Positions 26,795 through 36,302 of a stretch of DNA of 64,000 bases are shown piece after piece. Position numbers and translations under genes: made by a program. The DNA is taken from assembly GCF_024397915.1 (NCBI RefSeq), contig NZ_CP073347.1, positions 4,960,001-5,024,000 on the forward strand, given 5' to 3'. The first letter of the stretch is position 1; each line of letters opens with the position of its first letter. The notes beneath the pieces were generated by a model that saw nothing but the letters and a program-made list of their open reading frames with translations, made no database searches and was not told the DNA's origin. Source of the stretch: Marinobacterium rhizophilum (GTDB taxonomy: Bacteria; Pseudomonadota; Gammaproteobacteria; Pseudomonadales; Balneatricaceae).

Positions 26795-27676
26795 ATGCTT
26801 CGCACGCAGATTCGATCATTTCACGCTGTAGCCAAAGCAGGGAGCTACACTCTTGCATCAAAGGACTTGAATGTCGGACAACCCACATTAACAACGCAAG
26901 TTAAAACATTGGAAGAACGATATGAAGTTGAACTATTTCAAAAAAAAGGGAGAGGAGTTGTATTAACACATGCGGGGAGTGAACTATTTGAAATAACCTC
27001 AAAAATTTCTATGCACGAGAGAGAGATTGAGCTTTTACTGAGTACATATAAAGGGTTAACGAGAGGGCAATTACACATAGCGGCCGTAAGCCCATTTCAC
27101 GTCGTAGATATTTTAACTGTATTTCAGGCGAGATATCCAAATATCGAAGTATTAGTAACTCTAGGAAACTCTTATGAAACTCTTGAAAAAGTTTTAGTAG
27201 GTAAAGTCGATGTAGGTATTTTTGCCTGGGAGGAGGATGAGATACCCAATGTCATTTTGGAACATTACCGGACCCATAATGTAGTTGTTTTTGCGAACAA
27301 GGAGCACCCATTTTACAAACGAGACTCTATTTTCATTAATGAACTTGAAGGTCAAAATGTTATTTTACGTGAGGATGGGTCTACTACCCGTCGTGCGTTT
27401 GAGCTTTCTGCCAAAAAGGCCGGAGTCAATATAAAACCGTATCTGGTAATTGGTAGTCGTGAGGGAGTTTGGCAATCGGTCAAGCGCGGGCTGGGGATCA
27501 GCGTCGTCGCTGATTCAGAGTTTATTTCACACCCGGATATGCAAAAAATACCGATTACTGATGTCGATATTACCACAAGATATTTTTTATCTTATCTCAA
27601 GGATAGAGAAAAATCTCGGTTGATTCGCGCCTTTAGTGATGCGGCGCAAGAAGCCAAAAATCTTGAATTGATCTAA
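26795..27676 (+). CDS. LysR regulator, phosphonate-catabolism type
   Basis: 293-aa LysR-type activator. HTH at residues 1-60 (IRSFHAVAKAGSYTLASKDL, VGQPTLTTQVKTLEERYEVELF) and a substrate-binding domain (residues 90-290). The overall pattern, including LTRGQLHIAAVSPFHVVDIL and LGNSYETLEKVL, resembles LysR proteins annotated with 2-aminoethylphosphonate catabolism. No phnW, phnX or phnA gene lies nearby. It is divergent from the Na/Pi transporter operon and convergent with the dehydrogenase operon, separated from the latter by a 16-bp palindromic terminator. Confidence 0.85.
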   Translation: MLRTQIRSFHAVAKAGSYTLASKDLNVGQPTLTTQVKTLEERYEVELFQKKGRGVVLTHAGSELFEITSKISMHEREIELLLSTYKGLTRGQLHIAAVSPFHVVDILTVFQARYPNIEVLVTLGNSYETLEKVLVGKVDVGIFAWEEDEIPNVILEHYRTHNVVVFANKEHPFYKRDSIFINELEGQNVILREDGSTTRRAFELSAKKAGVNIKPYLVIGSREGVWQSVKRGLGISVVADSEFISHPDMQKIPITDVDITTRYFLSYLKDREKSRLIRAFSDAAQEAKNLELI

Positions 27677-27681
27677 GAACT

Positions 27682-27713
27682 CTCTGATAATACCAATATT
27701 GGTATTATCAGAG
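27682..27713. terminator. Perfect 16-bp palindrome, bidirectional terminator
   Basis: CTCTGATAATACCAAT (27682-27697) is immediately followed by its exact inverse (27698-27713). It lies 5 nt past the LysR stop, between convergent genes. The flank TAATAATAAAATCAATTTTT is AT-rich. It most likely terminates transcription from both sides. Confidence 0.7.
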
Positions 27714-27827
27714 TAATAATAAAATCAATTTTTAATATTTCTTCATTATTAACAATATATCATTGTCGATAATGGTGATGCGTCCCTAAAAATAAATCAA
27801 AGACACTCTGAAGTGTTATTCAGAACA

Positions 27828-28952
27828 TTAGGGAACTAAAACATTCCTCAATGCCCCCCCTTTACCCATTAGGTCAAAGGCTTCATTCAAATCATCAAAC
27901 CCGATTATGTCGCTGGCCAACTTATCCACAGCCAAATTTCCTTGTCTGTACATGTTAAGCAATTTTGGAATATCGCGAGAGGGAATGCAGCTTCCCATAT
28001 AACTACCTTTCAAAGTACGCTCTTGGGCTCCTAGTAGGAAGTGTGATATGTTGATCTTTTTTTCCGGATTAGGCAGCCCCGCTGCCACAGTACAGCCACC
28101 TATGCGGGTTACCTCAAACGCTAACTCAAGGGCCTGCGGAACTCCAGCGGACTCTATAGCGATATGTACGCCGCCACCAGTGACAGCTTTAACTTTGGAA
28201 AGCATATCTGGATCGGTGGCGTTGAATACATGGGTCGCGCCAAAATTCTTGGCCGCATGCAGCTTTTCGTCATTGATATCAATAGCTAATACTTGACTCG
28301 AACCAGCAGCTGCGGCAGCCATCACGGCGCTTAACCCCACGCCACCTGCGCCAATTACTGCTACAGATTCTCCTGCCTTTATTCCGGATGTATTTATTAC
28401 CGCGCCGGCGCCCGTCATTACTGCACATCCAAAAAGTGCCGCGTGCTGGGCTGGAATATTGTGATCGATCTTCACAAGAGAATGTTCGGAGACAACCGCA
28501 AACTCGGCAAACGCTGAAACCCCGGAGTGATGGTAAAGGCGCGCCCCATTCTTATGGAGACGCTGCCCTCCACTCATAAGAGTCCCTTTCGCATTTGCGT
28601 CTGATGCAGCGACGCACAACCCCGGGCGTCCAATTCGACACATTTCACATTTTCCGCAACTAGCAACAAACGAGGGGATCACATAGTCGCCTTCTTCAAA
28701 CGCCGTTACGCCGGGCCCGACTTCCGACACAACTCCCACCGTCTCATGACCGAGTACAATAGGCATTGGCTTGGGACGCTCTCCGTCGATAGCAACCAGA
28801 TCGGAATGGCATAGCCCGGCTGCTGCGATCTTGATTAGAACCTCCTCGCGTTCAGGACGGTCTAGATCGACGGTTTCTATAGATAGGGGTTTGGTATCTC
28901 GGTAAGGCCCTTTGAGCCCGGCGACACGTAAGACTGCTGCTTTTATTTTCAT
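27828..28952 (-). CDS. Zinc-dependent alcohol dehydrogenase (class III-like)
   Basis: 374-aa MDR-family dehydrogenase oxidising an alcohol with NAD(P)+. Catalytic zinc ligands are in GLCHSDLV and GHETVGVV. Structural zinc cysteines are CGKCEMCRIGRPGLC. The Rossmann motif is VIGAGGVGLSAVMAA with IDINDEKL. It is last in the TRAP-CoA transferase-MBL-ALDH-ADH minus-strand operon, 31 nt after the aldehyde dehydrogenase. An alcohol-to-aldehyde-to-acid sequence is therefore likely. Substrate is not readable. Confidence 0.9.
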   Translation of the reverse strand: MKIKAAVLRVAGLKGPYRDTKPLSIETVDLDRPEREEVLIKIAAAGLCHSDLVAIDGERPKPMPIVLGHETVGVVSEVGPGVTAFEEGDYVIPSFVASCGKCEMCRIGRPGLCVAASDANAKGTLMSGGQRLHKNGARLYHHSGVSAFAEFAVVSEHSLVKIDHNIPAQHAALFGCAVMTGAGAVINTSGIKAGESVAVIGAGGVGLSAVMAAAAAGSSQVLAIDINDEKLHAAKNFGATHVFNATDPDMLSKVKAVTGGGVHIAIESAGVPQALELAFEVTRIGGCTVAAGLPNPEKKINISHFLLGAQERTLKGSYMGSCIPSRDIPKLLNMYRQGNLAVDKLASDIIGFDDLNEAFDLMGKGGALRNVLVP

Positions 28953-28983
28953 TGATCGACCCTTCCAAATAATATCTAACGAC

Positions 28984-30417
28984 TCAGGAATTCCATGTGT
29001 ACCTGAACTGGCTTTTAAGATAGGCTTGGGTCATCTCGACGCCACCCTCAACCCCTATGCCGCTTTCTTTCCAGCCGCCTAGAGGAATTTCTGCCGTATG
29101 GGCTGGTATGTCGTTAATGCCAATTGTCCCGACTTGAAGGTTGTCCGCCAAATAACGTTGACGTTTTTCGTTATTGGTAAATATATAAGCCGCTAGGCCA
29201 TAAACTGTATTATTGGCCAGCTTGAGAACATCCTCATCCTTTTCAAAAGGAATAATCGGTACTACTGGACCAAATGGCTCAACTGTCAACAGGTCACTTT
29301 TAGGGTGTACATCTGTCAAAACGGTGGGTGGGAAGTAATATCCAGTCTTATCTATACGGCAACCGCCTATTTTTATTTTCGCTCCTCTCTCAACCGCGTC
29401 GTCAACTAAGCCTTGGATTGCTTCCAAACGGCGTAAATTAGCAAGCGGCCCCATTTTAACCAACGGATCTCGGCCGTCCCCTACGTTTATTTCAGCGGCA
29501 CGCTGACAAAATATTTCCGTAAACTTCTCTACGATGTTTTCATGCACAAAAAAACGGTTGGGAGAGACACAAACCTGAGCGGAATTAGCAAATTTTCGCG
29601 TAACTAATATGTCCACTACTCGATTCAAATCCACATCGTCGTAGATTATCACCGGTGAATGACCGCCAAGCTCCATGCTCGTCGGCTTCATATACTTACC
29701 CGCCTCAGTCGCGAGCAATTTTCCAACGGGAACTGAACCAGTAAAGGTGACTTTGGCGATACGCGGGTCTCGAATCAGGAAGCTAGAAATATCACCAGGA
29801 ACGCCAAATACTACATTGACAACATTACCTGGTAGCCCCGCATCAATCAGACACTTTATAAACTCGATTGTCGACATGGGGGTTTCTTCGGCCGGTTTGA
29901 GGACACAAGAACATCCGGCAGCTAATAGCGCAGCCAGCTTCTTCGACGCTTGTAGAACCGGGTAATTCCATGGGGAGAAGGCAGCGACCACGCCAACAGG
30001 ACCATACTCAATGGTGACCTTCGCATTTGGATCGCGGGCTGGAAATTGGCGCGAAGCCACACGCCGAGCTTCTTCGCCACCCCACTCAATAAAATCGGCC
30101 GCACGAATCACTTCTACTTCGCTTTCGGACAGGGTTTTTCCGTGTTCCAGGGTCATCAACTGGCAAATTTCTTTACTTCTTTCCCGCATCAAACGGGCGG
30201 CTTTCTTCAGGATTACCCCTTTATCCCATGCAGGAACAGCAGCCCAGTCTTTTAAACCTTGGGTCGCCGACGAAAGAGCACGCTCCATATCTTCCGGAGT
30301 CGCTATAGCAAGGAGGCCTATACATTTCTCATTCGAAGGATTAATAATTTCTTGAGTCGCTTTATTGCTGGATTCGACCCATTCCCCTGAAATGTACATT
30401 TTGTGAGTTTGCATCAT
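28984..30417 (-). CDS. NAD-dependent aldehyde dehydrogenase (SSADH-like)
   Basis: 477-aa ALDH superfamily enzyme oxidising an aldehyde to its acid. Visible: FSPWNYPVLQASKKLAALLAAG, KPAEETP, cofactor motif FTGSVPVGKLL, general base MELGGHSP and catalytic cysteine NSAQVCVSPNR. The layout is close to succinate-semialdehyde-type dehydrogenases. It sits between the metallo-hydrolase and alcohol dehydrogenase genes and probably uses the alcohol dehydrogenase product. Confidence 0.92.
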   Translation of the reverse strand: MMQTHKMYISGEWVESSNKATQEIINPSNEKCIGLLAIATPEDMERALSSATQGLKDWAAVPAWDKGVILKKAARLMRERSKEICQLMTLEHGKTLSESEVEVIRAADFIEWGGEEARRVASRQFPARDPNAKVTIEYGPVGVVAAFSPWNYPVLQASKKLAALLAAGCSCVLKPAEETPMSTIEFIKCLIDAGLPGNVVNVVFGVPGDISSFLIRDPRIAKVTFTGSVPVGKLLATEAGKYMKPTSMELGGHSPVIIYDDVDLNRVVDILVTRKFANSAQVCVSPNRFFVHENIVEKFTEIFCQRAAEINVGDGRDPLVKMGPLANLRRLEAIQGLVDDAVERGAKIKIGGCRIDKTGYYFPPTVLTDVHPKSDLLTVEPFGPVVPIIPFEKDEDVLKLANNTVYGLAAYIFTNNEKRQRYLADNLQVGTIGINDIPAHTAEIPLGGWKESGIGVEGGVEMTQAYLKSQFRYTWNS

Positions 30418-30466
30418 TACGGCATGTTCCTATATTCGTATCAAGAGCCTTGGCGTATGCTCAGTT

Positions 30467-31225
30467 CTAAATGCGGACAACCAACCCGTCATAAGCACAC
30501 TCTTCTGGTACGCGATTGGCTACTGCCAGCATTTCCTCATTCATATGGGTTAAGATAATACGTTTGGCATTAAACTCATCCCAATGTTCCTTTATATCAG
30601 GGTAGTTAACGTGAAAACGTACTGGCTTTTCATAGAAATAACATTCACAGATAAACAGATCTGCCCCATTTGAAATCTTTGGGATATGCTTGGTCCAAGC
30701 AGTGTCACCGGTATAGGAGACAACCTTACCGCCAGCCTCAACACGTAAGGAGGTCGGATGGGTTTTGGGTGTGTGGGCTGCTGGATATGGAGTTACTACC
30801 ATTTTTTCACCGACCTTGTTCGGTACATTAAGATCCATTTCGACGAAGGTAAGATCGAATTTTGGTTCCATAATATCACTGCCAGGCAGCATGCTTTCCA
30901 TCATTTCACGAATACGGGCCTCAGTATCTCGCGGCCCGGCAATGATTAACGGCTTGGTACGCTTTGCTGCTAACATTGAGTCCAACAACATAGAAGGAAT
31001 TCCCGAGCAGTGATCCGCATGGATATGTGAAAAAACCACAATATCGATTGAAGAGTGCTTGATTCCGGCTTGTTTTAGCGCCACCAACGAGGTGGCGCCA
31101 AACTCAATGGCGTAACGCAGACCTTCTACGTCCACGACGAAACATGAGTTGAACCGGCCTCCGGAGCCAAAAGCATCGCCACTTCCAGCAAAAGTAACAG
31201 TGTTTGTGTTAGTCTCAGTCATCAT
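30467..31225 (-). CDS. MBL-fold metallo-hydrolase
   Basis: 252-aa metallo-beta-lactamase-fold enzyme of the RNase Z-like group. Metal motif HIHADHCSG near residue 69, then AAHTPKTHP, YTGDTAW and LTHMNEEML. In this fold the site binds two metals and hydrolyses phosphodiesters or esters. The cluster context suggests hydrolysis of an organic substrate or a cyclic/phosphate ester; inference. Two adjacent ATGs (31225 and 31222) are possible; the first has CAGGG suitably spaced. Confidence 0.82.
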   Translation of the reverse strand: MMTETNTNTVTFAGSGDAFGSGGRFNSCFVVDVEGLRYAIEFGATSLVALKQAGIKHSSIDIVVFSHIHADHCSGIPSMLLDSMLAAKRTKPLIIAGPRDTEARIREMMESMLPGSDIMEPKFDLTFVEMDLNVPNKVGEKMVVTPYPAAHTPKTHPTSLRVEAGGKVVSYTGDTAWTKHIPKISNGADLFICECYFYEKPVRFHVNYPDIKEHWDEFNAKRIILTHMNEEMLAVANRVPEECAYDGLVVRI

Positions 31226-31289
31226 TATGCCCTGTGCTTGTTTTTCTTAGTTATTGCAATGCTCTATGGGCTTTTGCAGTAACAGCTTG

Positions 31290-32546
31290 TTAAAGAATTC
31301 CGGCGTTGCGCAACTCAGCGATCCGGTTTTCGTCAAAATCTAAAAATTCAGCCAAAATGTCATCAGTATGCTGTCCCAGTGTCGGAGGAGCGTGGCGATA
31401 ATTAACTGGGGTTTCAGATAGATTGAGCGGGCTAGCGATCAGATCAACCGGTTTAGCGCCTGCAAGAGGGTGCTCCATTTTTATATGCATTCCGCGTGAG
31501 AGTACTTGCGGGTCGGATAATGCTTCAGCAATATTGTTGACTTTGGAGCAGGTCAGCTTTATTTTTGACAACTCCTCGACCCAATAGTTAACCGTTTGTG
31601 TAGCGATGAACTCGGACACGGCCGCATTAACTACTGCACGGTTTCTAACACGTTCTTTATTGTTTTTAAAACCGTTCCGCTCAAGCAAATCAGGACGACC
31701 TACAAAGTTGCACAACTTGGCAAATTGATCGTTGTTTACTGCGCCCAGCAAAATATAGCCATCAGATGCCTCGAATATTTGATAGGGGACGATGTTTGGG
31801 TGCCCAGTTCCCATCCGCTTTGGTATTTCTCCATCTAGAAAATAATTCACTCCTTGATTATACAGCCACGCAATCTGAACATCTAAAAGCGCTAGATCAA
31901 TCTGCTGGCCTATTCCTGTCTGATCACGATGTCTCAAAGCTGATAAAATTCCGATACAGGCATACATGCCTGTCATGATGTCGTCGACCGCAATCGGAAC
32001 CTTCGCTGGAGGACGTCCCTCTTCGCCAATAATGCTGATTAAACCGCCTAGTGCTTGTGCAACCATATCGTATCCCGGCCGGGCAGAATATGGCCCATCT
32101 TGTCCGTACCCGGTAATCGAGCAATAGATGATACCTGGGAAAAGGTCTCTTAATGTATCATAGTCGAGGCCAAGTTTTTTCAGACTTCCGACTTTGTAGT
32201 TTTCCACGAGAACATCGCACTGAGCGATCAGCCCTAGCAGGATTTCCCGGCCCTCAGCCTTTGAAAAGTCGATACTTATAGATCGTTTGTTACGTCCAGT
32301 TGATAAGTAATATCCGCTTTCGGTAGTGTCGTTTCCTTCCTCATCCTTTAGAAAAGGAGGTCCCCACTTACGGATATCATCGCCAATCATAGGCCGTTCG
32401 ACTTTGATGATATCTGCACCTAGATCACCAAGAATTTGGGTGCAGGCTGGGGCTGCCAGAATTCGACTTAGATCGAGAACCCTGATCCCTGATAGTGGGC
32501 CTGTTGGCGTCGCCGCAGAATTTTCTTTTTGGGTAGCGTCTTGCAT
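31290..32546 (-). CDS. CaiB/BaiF family CoA-transferase
   Basis: 418-aa class III CoA-transferase moving CoA between carboxylic acids. N-terminal GIRVLDLSRILAAPACTQILGDLGADIIKVE is the family signature; the catalytic Asp lies in the ARPGYDMVAQALGG segment. ATG 32546 (MQDATQKEN) is chosen for GGAG upstream; an ATG six codons earlier lacks one. It sits between the TRAP genes and the hydrolase. It likely activates the imported acid or an oxidation product. Confidence 0.9.
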   Translation of the reverse strand: MQDATQKENSAATPTGPLSGIRVLDLSRILAAPACTQILGDLGADIIKVERPMIGDDIRKWGPPFLKDEEGNDTTESGYYLSTGRNKRSISIDFSKAEGREILLGLIAQCDVLVENYKVGSLKKLGLDYDTLRDLFPGIIYCSITGYGQDGPYSARPGYDMVAQALGGLISIIGEEGRPPAKVPIAVDDIMTGMYACIGILSALRHRDQTGIGQQIDLALLDVQIAWLYNQGVNYFLDGEIPKRMGTGHPNIVPYQIFEASDGYILLGAVNNDQFAKLCNFVGRPDLLERNGFKNNKERVRNRAVVNAAVSEFIATQTVNYWVEELSKIKLTCSKVNNIAEALSDPQVLSRGMHIKMEHPLAGAKPVDLIASPLNLSETPVNYRHAPPTLGQHTDDILAEFLDFDENRIAELRNAGIL

Positions 32547-32775
32547 ATTAACTCCATTGTACATTGTGCCTTTGCACGAAGTGTTAATGAATCATTACAT
32601 AGTGTGCGAATATGTCGTATGAGATACCAAATATGTAGGAGCAGCTAATTGATCATCTAAAATAGATGAAGCTTTTCAGTATCATGGTTTTTCTATCTAA
32701 TTTAATCTTTTTGACCTATTCTGCATTTGTTTTAATTTTCTTTGAAGATTTAAGCTGCAGACAATCTTGTTGATG

Positions 32776-34137
32776 CTATATACGTGTTATCCATAGAACT
32801 ATACTTGGGAATGCGACAATCAATGCCAAACAGATTAACTGCAAGATCACAAAAGGGATTGACGATTTATAGATATCCTGGATCGTCACCCCCTTGGGTG
32901 CTACTCCACGTAAATAAAATAGCGAGTAGCCAAAAGGCGGGGTAATAAATGAGGTCTGCATGTTCATTGCGGCCAGAATCGCAAACCAAACAAGCAGTTC
33001 TGTGCCGGTTGAATCAAACCCAAAATCCAGCACTTTTATGATTGGAGCGAAAAGTGGCAGAACAATAAAACTTATCTCAATCCACTCAAGGAAAAAACCC
33101 ATAATGAAGATCAACCCCATCATCAGCACCAGTAAACCGTAAGGTCCAAAGCCGGTCCCAAGGAACATCTCTTCAATCATAGTATCACCGCCAAGACGTT
33201 TGAATACAGCACTGAAGCAGGCAGCACCGATCATTACAAAGATCACCATCGCTGTTGTTTTGGAGGTGTCTCTAACCACATCCCTAAGTACTGGAAAATT
33301 TAATTTACGTGTAATCCAAGCCAACAAAGTTGCCCCAGCGGCACCGATACCTGCTGCTTCGGTTGGGGTTGCGATTCCGGTTATGATTGAACCAAGTACA
33401 GCCCCAATCAAAAGCAGGGGGCCGAGCAGGTTTTTAACCAGTTCCAACATTAAGCTGTCACTATGGCCTTTATTGACGTCGTCCAAAGCCTTCAGGCTAG
33501 GTACTGGGGCACGGTGCGGTGTGAAGAACCCAACACCGAGAATATAAAGGATATATAACGTGCCCAGCATAAGGCCTGGAAATAGTGCAGCTTTAAACAA
33601 GTCGCCAATTGATACCTGCAGAATAGCGCCCATAAAAACCAGCATGATGCTGGGCGGAATGAGAATACCCAATGTGCCAGTAGCGGCAGTAACACCGGCA
33701 GCAAATTTCTTGTCGTAGCCCTGGCGTAGCATTACCGGCAATGCGATAACGCCTAGCAGCATCACTGAAGCCCCAACGATTCCGGTGCTTGCAGCCATTA
33801 CAATACCTAGCACGGCTACAGATAGAGCTAAGCCTCCAGGCAATTGGCCACACAAACGCTCTAATGTCAAAAGTAGTCGTTGTGCTAGGCCGGATTTATC
33901 AAGCATTAGCCCCATATAGATAAATAGTGGAGCAGCTAATAATAGCCAGTTAGATAGAATCCCAGCGTAGATTTTGGATACGATGGTTCCCATAAACCCT
34001 AAAGGAATTCCAGACATTACTGCAAACAGAACGCCCAGTCCGCATAGTAGGAATGCAACCGGATAGCCCGTGAATACACCAGCAATTAGTGCACAGATCA
34101 TTCCTATTGCCCAACTATATTCGATTATAAATTCCAC
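32776..34137 (-). CDS. dctM: TRAP transporter large permease (DctM)
   Basis: 453-aa membrane subunit with about 12 helices, driving Na+-coupled uptake of an organic acid. Characteristic segments include PLFIYMGLMLDKSGLAQRLL, GILIPPSIMLVFMGAI and GIATPTEAAGIGAAGATLL. It is encoded immediately downstream of dctQ (19-nt gap), with dctP first in the operon. The preceding gene order P-Q-M is the standard DctPQM set. Confidence 0.93.
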   Translation of the reverse strand: MEFIIEYSWAIGMICALIAGVFTGYPVAFLLCGLGVLFAVMSGIPLGFMGTIVSKIYAGILSNWLLLAAPLFIYMGLMLDKSGLAQRLLLTLERLCGQLPGGLALSVAVLGIVMAASTGIVGASVMLLGVIALPVMLRQGYDKKFAAGVTAATGTLGILIPPSIMLVFMGAILQVSIGDLFKAALFPGLMLGTLYILYILGVGFFTPHRAPVPSLKALDDVNKGHSDSLMLELVKNLLGPLLLIGAVLGSIITGIATPTEAAGIGAAGATLLAWITRKLNFPVLRDVVRDTSKTTAMVIFVMIGAACFSAVFKRLGGDTMIEEMFLGTGFGPYGLLVLMMGLIFIMGFFLEWIEISFIVLPLFAPIIKVLDFGFDSTGTELLVWFAILAAMNMQTSFITPPFGYSLFYLRGVAPKGVTIQDIYKSSIPFVILQLICLALIVAFPSIVLWITRI

Positions 34138-34156
34138 TTAAAAGCCCTTTAAGATG

Positions 34157-34783
34157 TTAACAGTTAGCCTTATTCGGCTTCGCCTGTTCTTCTGGGAAAT
34201 CAGAAAGGCGTACCTTACTTGGCTTTGCCTGTTCTTCGTAAACGTCGATGAATCGTTTGATAACTCGAGCTAAAACGATAATGATTAGAATTGAAAATCC
34301 GATTGGGATCGTCGCTTTGATTAGAAAACGGTCCACCAACCCTCCATAGTCGGAGGCCTCACTGGAGTTAAAAGAACGGGCAACAAAACTACTAGATAAC
34401 CATACCATCACTGCTGCAAAAGGTATCAAAAGAAATACATCGCCGATTGTATCAATCCAGGTTTTAATATTTGAGGGTAGGTTGGCGTATATCAGGTCTG
34501 ACCGGACATGTTTGTCATCGAGGTAGGCATAGGTGCCGCCCGTCATAACCATAATTGCGAAAAAATGCCATTCTAAATCGAAAATACCATTAATGGTCAG
34601 TTTCGTGCCGAGTATGGGGAGATCAACTCCCCAACTCAGCATCTCGTTGGCGCCGAGGGCGCCAGCAATAACTGCGATAAGAACCGAAATCAGTACTCCA
34701 AGGACTAACCAACTCGTTATTTCACCGAGCAGTCGACCAAACCGATCTATGGTGGCGATTGTAGACTTAAGAGCTTCTTTCAT
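34157..34783 (-). CDS. dctQ: TRAP transporter small permease (DctQ)
   Basis: 208-aa four-helix membrane subunit with DctQ features (WHFFAIMVMTGGTYAYLDDKHVRSDLIYANLP). ATG 34783 is used because AGGAG sits 6 nt upstream; a longer frame starts at 34810. The C-terminus carries a short imperfect repeat (EEQAKPSKVRLSDFP, EEQAKPNKANC). It partners DctM and the DctP binding protein. Confidence 0.9.
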   Translation of the reverse strand: MKEALKSTIATIDRFGRLLGEITSWLVLGVLISVLIAVIAGALGANEMLSWGVDLPILGTKLTINGIFDLEWHFFAIMVMTGGTYAYLDDKHVRSDLIYANLPSNIKTWIDTIGDVFLLIPFAAVMVWLSSSFVARSFNSSEASDYGGLVDRFLIKATIPIGFSILIIIVLARVIKRFIDVYEEQAKPSKVRLSDFPEEQAKPNKANC

Positions 34784-34819
34784 AATTTCTCCTAATCTCG
34801 GTAATACCACGGTTAGATT

Positions 34820-35845
34820 TTATTTGAGGTTCTGAAGCTCATTCCATTTCATGATTTTCGCCTGATGCGTTTGCAGAGATTCATACATTTCTTTGACAAT
34901 TGGTTTTTTTAACTCTTCGTTTAAAATCTCACCCCAGGCAAGCTCCAAACTATTAATTACATCGTCTGGTAGTCGCTTAGTAATCGTACCTTTTTTCTCC
35001 ATTCGCTCAATAACTTCTGTCTGCTCAGCAGGCAAACGGTTTAATGTGTATTGGATAGTTGCTTGGCAGGCAAGCTCAAACTGAGCTTTGCGCTTGTCAC
35101 TATATCCATCCCACACATCTTTGTTGATAATGAATGAGAACCAGCTCGCAGATTGGTGCCAGCCAGGGAAGTAGTTGTATTTCGCTACTTCATAGAATCC
35201 CAGCGCCTCATCTACCGTAGGGATCGCGAAGTCAGCTGCATCAACACGTCCGCGCTCAAGCGCTAGATAGGTTTCGCTACCAGGTACTAACTGAGTTGAC
35301 GCACCAAGTTTCGTTAGTACCTTTGCGCCTAAACCAGACATGCGTATTTTCATTCCGTTAAAACTATCTGGGCCGGTGATTTCATCACGATACCACCCAG
35401 CAGTTTCTTGAGGTTCTATGAAGCAGGGCAAAACCATAACGTTGTGTTTTGCATATTCGCGTTGAATAATGTCGATTCCGCCACCACTCCACATCCAGGA
35501 TGCCGAAACCTCTGATGTGGGGCCAAACGGTAGACCACCATAGAACTGAGCGACCGGAACTACGCTAGACCAATAGCCCATCCAGTCCCAGCCAGCATCA
35601 ATTGCACCACTACTGACGGCATCGAATACTTCGAGGGTCGGCACCAGATCGCCAGGCTCATGTAACTTCAGCTTGACGTCTCCTCCGGTGGCTATCTCTA
35701 CATTGTCAGCAAATTTAACGCCCATTTGTCCCAAAAGGTTGGACGTTGCAAAAGTGCTGGCAACGTCTAGCTTATCTGCTACTACTGGGCCAGAAGCTGC
35801 CAAGCTGGCAACGATAGTGTTGATTAGATAGGTAGACTTCTTCAT
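34820..35845 (-). CDS. dctP: TRAP transporter substrate-binding protein (DctP)
   Basis: 341-aa periplasmic receptor. A signal peptide is visible (MKKSTYLINTIVASLAASG, cleavage likely after VVA). Mature features include FADNVEIATGGDVKLKLHEPGDLVP, GMKIRMSGLGAKVLTKLGAS and the conserved GRVDAADFAIP region with its ligand arginine. ATG 35845 gives a proper signal peptide; the frame begins five codons earlier. It is first gene of the catabolic operon, so its upstream region holds the promoter. Confidence 0.92.
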   Translation of the reverse strand: MKKSTYLINTIVASLAASGPVVADKLDVASTFATSNLLGQMGVKFADNVEIATGGDVKLKLHEPGDLVPTLEVFDAVSSGAIDAGWDWMGYWSSVVPVAQFYGGLPFGPTSEVSASWMWSGGGIDIIQREYAKHNVMVLPCFIEPQETAGWYRDEITGPDSFNGMKIRMSGLGAKVLTKLGASTQLVPGSETYLALERGRVDAADFAIPTVDEALGFYEVAKYNYFPGWHQSASWFSFIINKDVWDGYSDKRKAQFELACQATIQYTLNRLPAEQTEVIERMEKKGTITKRLPDDVINSLELAWGEILNEELKKPIVKEMYESLQTHQAKIMKWNELQNLK

Positions 35846-36300
35846 ATATCCGCACCTCATATTTTTTATTTTTGGCTTTTCGTTAGCGATAGCCTTGTTG
35901 ATCCATTCTATTTTCTTTGGAACGCCCCACTTTGAACTCTAGCTCAGGTCATATTGGTAAAAACCTGATATCAATTGTTTGTGATTTCTTATTATTGGTC
36001 AAATACTTTAATTGGGTCTCATTCATTCATTTAAGCAATGTGTTTTGTGCGTATTCCGCTGATCGTGACCGTTTTGTACGCCGCGTTCACGCTGGAGCGG
36101 TTTTTTGGTACTTTGACCGGTCACGGTCCAATCCACCCAAGTTAAGCAGATCAACCCTTCAGACTGCCGGAATACGGAACCGGCAACGGTATTTCAACGC
36201 ACCAAAAACTCTTGACAGGCCAATGGGGATCCTTTTCGCTCCCTGAGCGCTCCCCCGTGTCCTTGTCCGACCTCTTCGCCGATTTCTCTCGCTACTGATC
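35846..36300. other. Intergenic region upstream of dctP operon
   Basis: Some 455 bases, AT-rich on the dctP side. It should contain the operon promoter. Around 36055-36135 the motifs GATCGTGACCG and GACCGGTCACGGTCC look like insertion-sequence end material, but no element can be defined. The 109-residue frame at 35917-36246 has no motif and is not called. The IS5-family element starts at 36303. Confidence 0.5.
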
Positions 36301-36302
36301 TA

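Noticed and set aside
35917..36246. 109-codon frame upstream of the IS5-family element
   Set aside because: No start signal or family resemblance; composition shifts mid-frame.
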